Below, in pieces: positions 1 to 5,673 of a stretch of 8,366 bases of DNA (positions are counted from its first letter, which is position 1; each line of letters begins with the position of its first letter). Under the pieces are notes generated by a model, which searched no databases, had not been told where the DNA came from, and saw only the letters and a list, made by a program, of their open reading frames with translations. Position numbers and translations under genes: made by a program. This DNA comes from Bacteroidia bacterium (lineage in GTDB: Bacteria > Bacteroidota > Bacteroidia > Bacteroidales > VadinHA17): NCBI GenBank assembly GCA_026391515.1, contig JAPLEC010000342.1:1-8366 (forward strand), in the 5' to 3' direction.

Positions 1-19
1 ACTCTGTTGAACTCTGTGT

Positions 20-1186
20 CTATGAATCCTGATGCGGCTTTTTCTTATTTCTGAATTTGATGACCTTATAAAAATCAACCACCTTTTTGCTTTCACGATC
101 CCAATTTAATGTTCCAGATGCAATGACAGCATTCTGCTTCAATTTGTTCAGAAGTACCCGGTCATCCCGTAATTTTATAATCGCTTTGCATATCTCTTCA
201 GGTGTAACGGTCTGTATTATAATTCCACATCCTGATTCTTTAACAATTTTCTTCACTTCCGGAAGATCGCTTGTGATTACCGGTATACCTGCTGAAATAT
301 AATCAAATAGTTTGTTGGGCAGACTGAACCGGTAATTGAGATTTGTATCCTTATCTAGACTTAAACCGGCATCAGCTGATTTCGTGTACCTGAGAAGCTC
401 ATTCCATGGTTGTTTTGGGATAAACTTTACTCTGTTGGATAAATTTAATTCTTCAACTTTGTTTTTCAGGAATTGCAAAACATCGCCCGATCCCACTATT
501 ATTAATGATACATTTTCAATCAAAGTCATAGCTTCAATCAGTTCTTCTCCTCCCCTGTCGATATTTATGCCACCGCCCTGAAGGATCAACAACAGATGGT
601 CACCGCTTATTCCCAATTCTTTCTTTGTATAACCTTTTGTTTCTGCAAAAGATCTTGCACAATTTCGAATTGTCACCGGTCTTATTCCATATTGGCTTTC
701 ATATTGCATTGATATTGAATCGCTTACAGTCATGACATATTTCAGTCGTGGAAAAATCATTTTCTCAATGGTTGTCCAGACCCATTTTACAAACGGACGG
801 TTCTGTATTTCCGGAACACCGGTAAAATATTCATGTGAATCAAAAACAAGAGGAAGACGTTTCAGTTTTGACACAAGGAAATTCGGCAATAAGGTATCAA
901 GATCATTTGCAACGAGCAGGTCGGACTTATGAAAAAGCAGGTAAAAGAAAAGGCGGATATTGTAGAATTTATAAAAGAGAAAGCCTTTTTTGAATATCAT
1001 TCTGAATCTCCTGATATTGAACGGAACAGCCACGGACTCACATTGATGGTCCTTTCTCCTTCCAATAATTGTGATGTTACAATTCAGCTGATTGACCACT
1101 TCAGCTATTTTTAAAACGCGTTGATCGAAGCAGATACAATTCGTTACAGAGAATGCAACATTATATTTTGTTGAATGTTCCTTCAT
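20..1186 (-). CDS. GT-B fold glycosyltransferase (GT4-like), complete
   Basis: Predicted cytoplasmic or membrane-associated glycosyltransferase that moves a sugar from a nucleotide-sugar donor to a surface glycan, lipid or similar acceptor; neither substrate can be read from the sequence. The 388-residue product has the two-domain GT-B layout. The N-terminal domain opens with FSVTNCICFDQRVLKIAE (residues 12-29), the usual start of Bacteroidota GT4-like enzymes, and has DSHEYF at 116-121. The C-terminal donor domain has a Gly-rich segment with RGGEELIEAM (211-220), LIIVGSGD (228-235) and LPNKLFDYISAGIPVI (289-304), the typical donor-binding stretch. Its ATG overlaps the stop of the upstream YdeI-family gene (ATGA), so the two are probably translated in a coupled way. 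No signal peptide is seen; the aromatic stretch at about 67-86 may lie against the membrane. Family assignment is firm; specificity is unknown. Confidence 0.9.
   Translation of the reverse strand: MKEHSTKYNVAFSVTNCICFDQRVLKIAEVVNQLNCNITIIGRRKDHQCESVAVPFNIRRFRMIFKKGFLFYKFYNIRLFFYLLFHKSDLLVANDLDTLLPNFLVSKLKRLPLVFDSHEYFTGVPEIQNRPFVKWVWTTIEKMIFPRLKYVMTVSDSISMQYESQYGIRPVTIRNCARSFAETKGYTKKELGISGDHLLLILQGGGINIDRGGEELIEAMTLIENVSLIIVGSGDVLQFLKNKVEELNLSNRVKFIPKQPWNELLRYTKSADAGLSLDKDTNLNYRFSLPNKLFDYISAGIPVITSDLPEVKKIVKESGCGIIIQTVTPEEICKAIIKLRDDRVLLNKLKQNAVIASGTLNWDRESKKVVDFYKVIKFRNKKKPHQDS
1183..1186 (-). promoter_or_regulatory. ATGA stop/start overlap (translational coupling)
   Basis: On the minus strand the four bases read ATGA. 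TGA ends the YdeI-family gene and ATG starts the glycosyltransferase. No separate promoter or Shine-Dalgarno-like sequence is evident here, so the downstream start probably depends on ribosomes finishing the upstream gene. Coupling is inferred from the overlap alone. Confidence 0.7.
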
Positions 1187-1752
1187 ATAACATTCATCCC
1201 GGGTTTGATGTTTTTTTCCGAAAGGTCGATGATTTTGCTGATCCTTCTTATCCTTGTTTCAGGTTTTTTAGCGCTGTTTAGCCAATCAATATACATTCTT
1301 CGGCTTGACTGAGTGAAATTGTTGAAGTTATTAAAAGCTGTCCTATTCTTTTTCAACTCTAATTTTAGATCATCAGGGATGACCGGAATGCCATCTTTCC
1401 TATTGTCATAAACGAGATGAGGCTTTTCAACTGACTCTTTAAATGCCTGCAGACCTGCAGGTTTCATAAGTCCCAGTTCCGTAAGTTTTTTTATCCTTTC
1501 GATATTGTATTTCGACCAGCGGCTGCCGGGCTGCCTGGGGGTGAATCGCTGTATATAATAATCTTCGTTTATCCTTTTAATTTTTCCGTCAATCCAACCG
1601 AAGCACAATGCTTCTTCAACAGCATCGGCATAAGGTATGCGTGGTTTACCGGAAGGCTTTTTGTAATACCTTAACCAAACCTCTTCAGAAGTCTTATGGT
1701 TTTTCTCAAGCCAGTTTCGCCATTCGTTGCGGGCAGTCAGGTATAATTCCAT
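1183..1752 (-). CDS. YdeI/OmpD-associated (OmdA) family protein
   Basis: Member of the YdeI/OmpD-associated family, sometimes named bacteriocin-protection protein; its biochemical role is not settled. The signatures are EEALCFGWIDGKIK, then RFTPRQPGSRWSKYN, then a GLMKPAGLQAF segment, the conserved core of the family in the usual order. A basic C-terminal part follows (KKPETRIRRISK), as in longer members. I chose the ATG whose first base is 1752, giving 189 residues starting MELYLTARNEWR. The frame stays open for seven more codons to a TTG at 1773 (196 residues, starting MQNQNPV), which cannot be excluded. No signal peptide or membrane segment is visible, so a cytoplasmic protein is likely. 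The stop overlaps the start of the glycosyltransferase gene, so the two probably share a transcript. Family call is firm, function open. Confidence 0.88.
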   Translation of the reverse strand: MELYLTARNEWRNWLEKNHKTSEEVWLRYYKKPSGKPRIPYADAVEEALCFGWIDGKIKRINEDYYIQRFTPRQPGSRWSKYNIERIKKLTELGLMKPAGLQAFKESVEKPHLVYDNRKDGIPVIPDDLKLELKKNRTAFNNFNNFTQSSRRMYIDWLNSAKKPETRIRRISKIIDLSEKNIKPGMNVI

Positions 1753-1964
1753 AACCGGATTCTGATTCTGCAAAGTAAATCAATATTCTGACAAATAAAT
1801 AGTCTGTCGCCCAGCCCTAGCCTTCGCTTAAGATTCGGTGGGTAAAGACAAGAAAGGAAGAGCTTTATTTTCATTCCTGATTGTATTCAGGTTTAATGAT
1901 TAACAATTGTTGTGGCTTTTAGCTCACTGTTACGACATTTTTATAGTTTTACATAAAAATCAAC
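1753..1964. other. Divergent intergenic region with a GC-richer imperfect inverted repeat
   Basis: About 210 bases between the YdeI-family start (minus) and murB (plus), which must hold promoters for both. Most of it is AT-rich, but bases 1802-1849 are visibly richer in G and C. This patch can fold: GTCT (1802-1805) pairs with AGAC (1846-1849) and CCCA (1810-1813) with TGGG (1839-1842), with mismatches between. No clear TTTG / TAnnTTTG pair was found for murB; TAGTTTTA at 1944-1951 is a partial match with no well-spaced upstream box. No convincing small ORF is seen. Confidence 0.4.
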
Positions 1965-2984
1965 ATGCGGATTCAGAAGAACATAAGTCTTAAACCTTAT
2001 AATACCTTCGGCATTGATTGTCAGGCGCATTGTGTTATTCACGTTAAAACCGAAAAGGAAGCAAGAGCATTTTTTATGAAAGAATTTTCGTGGAAGAAGC
2101 CATTGCTTATTCTTGGAGGAGGAAGCAACATTCTGTTTATCAATAATTTTAAGGGCACAATTCTCTGTCCTGAATTTGGGCGGATCAGGATTGAAAAACA
2201 GAATAAAGAGAATGTAATTATCTCGGCAGGCGCCGGGATAAATTGGGACAAGCTGGTTGAATGGACAGTGAACCTTGGATTCGGCGGATTAGAGAATCTC
2301 TCACTTATACCCGGCAATGTCGGAGCCGCTCCTGTCCAGAATATTGGAGCCTACGGTGTTGAAGTTAAAGATACAATAATTAAGGTCAGAACTATTTCTG
2401 TTGCTGATGGCTCAACTCGGTTTTTCTCAAATGACGAGTGCAAATTCGGCTACAGGAACAGTGTTTTCAAAAACGAGGAAAAAGGAAAATATCTTGTAAC
2501 AAGGGTTTATTTCAGTTTGAAAATTAATCCGGAACCTTACCTTGGTTATGGCTCTTTGAAAGAAGAGGTAAAAAAACTTGGTGTTCCAAACCTTAAAAAT
2601 ATCAGGAAGGCGGTAATTAACATCAGGCAAAGCAAATTACCTGATCCTGAAGTGATTGGCAATGCAGGCAGCTTCTTCAAGAATCCTGTCGTCAGGAAAT
2701 CTGCAGCCGGAGAGCTTTTAAAGAAATATCCTCAGATTATTTATTATGATGACCCTTCCGGAGGGACAAAGCTTGCTGCCGGATGGCTTATTGAGCAGTG
2801 TGGATGGAAAGGTAAAAGAATCGGCAATGCAGGGGTATATGATAAACAGGCACTGGTTCTTGTAAATTATGGAAAAGCGACAGGAAAAGAGATATTTGAT
2901 TTTTCAGAAGAGATCAGGAAATCTGTAAGGAGAAAGTTTGGCGTTGAACTTGACAGGGAAGTCGAGGTCGTTGGAACTATTTAA
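1965..2984 (+). CDS. murB: UDP-N-acetylenolpyruvoylglucosamine reductase
   Basis: MurB reduces UDP-GlcNAc-enolpyruvate to UDP-MurNAc with NADPH and bound FAD, the second committed step of cytoplasmic peptidoglycan precursor synthesis. The 339-residue length fits the E. coli-like (type I) enzyme. The FAD-binding domain shows NTFGI (13-17), GGGSNILF (51-58), GAGINW (89-94) and the long signature IPGNVGAAPVQNIGAYGVEV (115-134). YRNSVFK (163-169) matches the E. coli YRDSVFK segment with its active-site Arg. GSFFKNP (235-241) carries the proton-donor Ser (S236 here), and E332 in LDREV matches the E. coli C-terminal catalytic Glu. AAGWLIEQCGWKG (271-283) is also typical. All key residues are present, so it should be active. 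The stop overlaps that of convergent mltG by 8 bases. Confidence 0.97.
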   Translation: MRIQKNISLKPYNTFGIDCQAHCVIHVKTEKEARAFFMKEFSWKKPLLILGGGSNILFINNFKGTILCPEFGRIRIEKQNKENVIISAGAGINWDKLVEWTVNLGFGGLENLSLIPGNVGAAPVQNIGAYGVEVKDTIIKVRTISVADGSTRFFSNDECKFGYRNSVFKNEEKGKYLVTRVYFSLKINPEPYLGYGSLKEEVKKLGVPNLKNIRKAVINIRQSKLPDPEVIGNAGSFFKNPVVRKSAAGELLKKYPQIIYYDDPSGGTKLAAGWLIEQCGWKGKRIGNAGVYDKQALVLVNYGKATGKEIFDFSEEIRKSVRRKFGVELDREVEVVGTI

Positions 2985-4008
2985 ATATTTTTCTTTTATT
3001 AAGTTCTTTCTGATATAAAGCAGCATACCTGTTATGCTCTGCCAGCGTTCTTGAGAAATTATGATAACCAGAGAAATCGGCCTTCGCGGCAAAATACAGG
3101 TAATCATGTTTCTCAGCATTGAGCACGGCATCAATACCTTCAATGGTAGAGCAACCGATTGGTCCGGGCGGGAAACCATAATGCTTATACGTATTATATG
3201 GTGAATCAACCTCGAGGTATGCTTTCAGAACCCTGGTGATGGTCCAATCATTAAGTGCATACTTTATTGTCGGACAAGCCTGGAGGTGAATGCCTCTCCT
3301 CAGTCTGTTCAGGTAGACACCGGCTATGCGCGGCTTTTCATCAGGTTTTGCGACTTCGTCGTCAATTATCGAAGCAAGAATTGCTACCTCAACAGGTGTT
3401 AGTTTTACGACTTTTGCTTTTGCCAATCGTTCGTCGGTCCAGAATTTTCTGTATTCTTTAAGCATACGTGAATAGAACCCTTTAGCAGAAGTATTCCAGA
3501 AGAGTTCATAAGTATCAGGAATAAAGACAGAAATAACATTTTCTTTTGTGAACCCATCGTTTATGTAATTTTCAGGATCATTCAGAAATGCAATTATTTC
3601 TGCAGAATCTGCTTCAATCCTGCCTCCGACCTTTCCGGCAAGGTCGCTAAGAGTACGGACCTTATTAAAGGTAATATTTACGGGAGTCTGCCTTCCTGAT
3701 CTTAAAATGTTAATCAAGCCTGTATAGCTTAAATCTTTTTCAATTACATAGCGTCCGGGTTTAACCAGCTGGGGATAATTTTTCTTTTCAGCTATCCAGT
3801 TAAGAATTTTTGGATTATTTATCGGAAGGTGAGCTTTTACAGAGTCCATGGCTTGCCTGTAAGTCGATGAATCCTTAATATAAATTACGGTTGCTTTATT
3901 ATCTAATTTAATATTCAACCCAAATAACATCTTGTAAACCAAGATGATACAGAGGATCACCATTAATCCAAAAGTTAATAAAGCGTATAACAGCTTTTTG
4001 CTTCTCAT
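2977..4008 (-). CDS. mltG: Endolytic transglycosylase MltG (YceG family)
   Basis: MltG is an inner-membrane lytic transglycosylase that cleaves newly made peptidoglycan strands and is thought to end glycan polymerisation. The 343-residue product has one N-terminal membrane segment (about 7-27) after a short basic tail, so the rest should face the periplasm. A small LysM-like region follows (roughly 40-105). The catalytic domain contains FIPDTYELFWNTS (162-174, the family's PDTY motif), LASIIDDEVAKPDEKPRIAG (211-230), VYLNRLRRG, LQACPTIKYAL (242-252), SPYNTYKHYGFPPGPIGCS (269-287) and YLYFAAK...HNFSRTLAEHN. E218 in SIIDDE aligns with the catalytic Glu of E. coli MltG (from memory, SIIEKET). 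The neighbouring acidic residue is Asp where E. coli has Glu, a mild difference. Transcription converges on murB with no terminator between them. Confidence 0.95.
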   Translation of the reverse strand: MRSKKLLYALLTFGLMVILCIILVYKMLFGLNIKLDNKATVIYIKDSSTYRQAMDSVKAHLPINNPKILNWIAEKKNYPQLVKPGRYVIEKDLSYTGLINILRSGRQTPVNITFNKVRTLSDLAGKVGGRIEADSAEIIAFLNDPENYINDGFTKENVISVFIPDTYELFWNTSAKGFYSRMLKEYRKFWTDERLAKAKVVKLTPVEVAILASIIDDEVAKPDEKPRIAGVYLNRLRRGIHLQACPTIKYALNDWTITRVLKAYLEVDSPYNTYKHYGFPPGPIGCSTIEGIDAVLNAEKHDYLYFAAKADFSGYHNFSRTLAEHNRYAALYQKELNKRKIFK

Positions 4009-4213
4009 TGTTTTTCAAAGGAAATGTAAATTTAGAGATATTGTCTTTATCTGCAAAATGGTTGTCTGATTGTCTTATTATTTTTCAGTTATGTAAATAA
4101 ATTTGGAAATTGCAAATCTTCCATTCTGACCATCTTCATCTCTCTGCTCCCCAAACTGTATTTCGCGATTAATTTATACTTTTACAATTTGCAAAAAGTA
4201 GTAATTAACATAA
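4009..4213. other. Divergent intergenic region, mltG / TauE-like gene
   Basis: A 205-base AT-rich gap between two divergent starts, expected to hold both promoters. A weak Bacteroidota-like -7 box, TACTTTTA (4177-4184), lies 29 bases before the TauE-like ATG with CTG 18 bases upstream of it; this is suggestive only. The hexamer TTGTCT occurs three times, at 4041, 4062 and 4070. No small ORF or structured RNA is convincing. Confidence 0.35.
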
Positions 4214-4594
4214 ATGAAAAAGAAAATGTCTGTATCAATGATGGTTATACTCATTATAATAGGAGTAATTACAGGTTTAATGGCAGGAATGCTTGGGATC
4301 GGCGGTGCAATAATCATGATTCCTGCGCTTGTGTTCTTTATGGGATTCAGTCAGCAGATGGCACAAGGTACGAGCCTTGCCGTAATGCTGCCACCGATAG
4401 GAATATTTGCAGCATATAATTACTGGAAAGCCGGGCAGGTAGATATCAAATTTGCTCTGATTCTTGCCGCGGCATTTATAATTGGTTCTTTTTTTGGATC
4501 GAAGATCGCACTGAATCTACCCCAGGCTGTCCTGAAAAAGATTTTCGGAGTACTCCTTCTGCTTGTAGCTGCAAAAATGCTGTTTTCGAAATAG
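4214..4594 (+). CDS. Half-size TauE/SafE (DUF81) family membrane protein
   Basis: Small integral membrane protein related to the TauE/SafE family, whose characterised members are linked to export of sulfite, sulfoacetate and related organic anions; the substrate here is unknown. The 126 residues correspond to one of the two repeats of the usual 240-270-residue protein. Hydrophobic segments lie at about 10-27, 31-44 plus 52-70, 79-97 and 109-124. The repeat signature is clear: GLMAGMLGIGGAIIMIPALV (21-40), QGTSL (51-55), GSFFGSKIA (91-99) and LPQAVLKKIFGVLLLL (102-117). The frame starts with ATG and ends with TAG, with no sign of a frameshift, and what follows is a terminator hairpin, so it looks like a genuine single-repeat gene that would have to act as a dimer. 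Family is firm, transport role inferred. Confidence 0.85.
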   Translation: MKKKMSVSMMVILIIIGVITGLMAGMLGIGGAIIMIPALVFFMGFSQQMAQGTSLAVMLPPIGIFAAYNYWKAGQVDIKFALILAAAFIIGSFFGSKIALNLPQAVLKKIFGVLLLLVAAKMLFSK

Positions 4595-4604
4595 AAAAAC
4601 CGGT

Positions 4605-4648
4605 AAAAAAAATTAATAGGGTCACGCCATGGCATAACCCTATTAATT
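4605..4648 (-). terminator. Rho-independent terminator of the outer-membrane barrel gene
   Basis: A perfect 12-bp inverted repeat: AATTAATAGGGT (4611-4622) pairs with ACCCTATTAATT (4637-4648) around a 14-base loop that contains the palindrome GCCATGGC. On the minus strand the hairpin is followed directly by a run of eight Ts (complement of 4605-4612), as an intrinsic terminator for the barrel gene ending at 4679 requires. On the plus side ATACAATTC follows with no T run, so termination of the TauE-like gene here would be weaker. Confidence 0.85.
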
Positions 4649-4678
4649 ATACAATTCAAAAATATCCCAGAAATAAAA

Positions 4679-5302
4679 TTATTTCCCGAATTTATATCCA
4701 AAGCTCAGAAGAAAAGTATTTGGTCTGTCGTCAAGCGCGATTTTATCACCTGCTGCAGTCTGAATCTGGTTCTGGTATTTTTTTAGGCTCCCTTCAAATC
4801 TAAGGTCAATTGTCAACTTTTTAAGAATATCTAGCCCTAAACCTGCCTGGTAACCCATGGTCATGCTCTGATAAACGGATTTATATTTATCTTCTTTAAT
4901 CAGATCTTTTGGAGAGTTAATAAGAAAATTAAATGACGGTCCTGCATTTAATCTGACAGGTCCGAATTTAAATCCCAGCATTACAGGAACATTAAGTCTG
5001 GTAAAAATCTGAGTTACTGATGTGGTATCCAAACCTAATATTGAATACTTAGTTGATCTCGTGGATAAAAGCAATTCCGGTTGAACATAAAATTTTTTAA
5101 TACCCAATCTTAAAAATACACCTGCATGGAATCCAAAATTTGAACTTTTCAGGTCTTTAATAGTGTATGAACTGGAAGGAATTGAAACATTATCCATGGC
5201 TACGGACGTGGTGCTTACTCCTGCCATGATTCCGAAATTTAACTGGGAAAAGGCCGGGAAAGCCAACATTACTGCAATTACTAATACAATTATCTTTTTC
5301 AT
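4679..5302 (-). CDS. Outer-membrane beta-barrel protein (PorT-like family)
   Basis: Predicted small outer-membrane barrel of the PorT / outer-membrane beta-barrel domain group common in Bacteroidota; its cargo or partner is unknown. The 207 residues start with a clear signal peptide (MKKIIVLVIAVMLAFPAFSQ, cleavage probably around residue 19-20). The mature part is a series of short alternating strands ending in aromatic residues and separated by Gly or charged turns: NFGIMAGVS, NFGFHAGVFLRLG, KFYVQPELLLS, RLNVPVMLGFKFG, VRLNAGPSFNFLI, MGYQAGLGLDIL, LTIDLRFEGSL and a final TFLLSFGYKFGK. YVQPELLLS followed by LNVPVML is typical of this family. The protein is complete and stands alone, with its own terminator downstream. 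The true porT has a role in type IX secretion, but similarity alone does not support that role here. Confidence 0.85.
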   Translation of the reverse strand: MKKIIVLVIAVMLAFPAFSQLNFGIMAGVSTTSVAMDNVSIPSSSYTIKDLKSSNFGFHAGVFLRLGIKKFYVQPELLLSTRSTKYSILGLDTTSVTQIFTRLNVPVMLGFKFGPVRLNAGPSFNFLINSPKDLIKEDKYKSVYQSMTMGYQAGLGLDILKKLTIDLRFEGSLKKYQNQIQTAAGDKIALDDRPNTFLLSFGYKFGK

Positions 5303-5673
5303 GGTTTATTGGTTATTAATTTCTCATTCAGGATTTTTATATATAACGGTAAAACTGATAAAAAAGTTGCGGGCTGTTCCTAAATATAAAGCTATAAAAT
5401 TAAATAACTATATCATGAATTGTATATCTATATTACTGAATATAAGACAGAAATGGATTTAAACTTCTGTTTATCCTGTATTTTGATAAAAAGGGTGGAA
5501 AAGTTAAGTCGACATCAGAAGGAATAATCTCATCATTTCATTGTCATAGTTGAAAGTGTTTAATAAAGTTAAATGTTAAATTAAGTTAAGTGTCAGGCAT
5601 ATCAATTTGTCAATGTTATAAATTAAGTAATATTGATATTCAAATTTTCAAACTGCATTAAAATTTATTTCCT
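5303..5673. other. AT-rich divergent intergenic region with GTTAA repeats
   Basis: A 371-base stretch between the barrel gene (minus) and the M28 peptidase gene (plus). It is strongly AT-rich and has no ORF with a recognisable product; the plus-strand frame open up to 5462 is mostly antisense to the barrel gene. The word AAGTTAAGT occurs at 5501-5509 and again at 5583-5591, and GTTAAAT is repeated in tandem at 5568-5574 and 5575-5581, all upstream of the peptidase promoter. No riboswitch-like or tRNA-like fold was recognised. Confidence 0.4.
5606..5635 (+). promoter_or_regulatory. Bacteroidota-type promoter for the M28 peptidase gene
   Basis: TTTG at 5606-5609 is followed after 18 bases by TAATATTG at 5628-5635, which matches the Bacteroidota -7 consensus TAnnTTTG at all but one position; the spacing is close to the usual 19-21. 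Transcription would start near 5642, leaving a leader of about 30 bases before the ATG at 5674. No Shine-Dalgarno sequence precedes the ATG, normal for this phylum. Confidence 0.5.

Noticed and set aside
1..17. ACTCTGT repeated twice at the window edge
   Set aside because: Only a 7-base direct repeat at the edge; too short to call an attachment site or repeat element.
216..218. Possible loss of catalytic Glu in MltG (SIIDDE where E. coli has SIIEKE)
   Set aside because: These numbers are protein residues. The Glu that aligns with the E. coli catalytic residue (E218) is retained; only the neighbouring acidic residue changed to Asp.
87..1114. Several plus-strand open frames of 61-81 codons
   Set aside because: All lie opposite the well-supported glycosyltransferase gene and show no protein-family signature.
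2904..3209. Minus-strand 101-codon frame across the murB/mltG junction
   Set aside because: It overlaps both firmly identified genes in another frame and has no recognisable motif.
4041..4075. Three TTGTCT hexamers upstream of mltG
   Set aside because: Spacing is irregular (21 and 8 bases) and the word is low-complexity, so chance is a sufficient explanation.
5163..5462. Plus-strand 99-codon frame antisense to the barrel gene
   Set aside because: About half of it is antisense to the barrel gene's coding sequence including its signal peptide, and the rest runs through AT-rich spacer; no family features.
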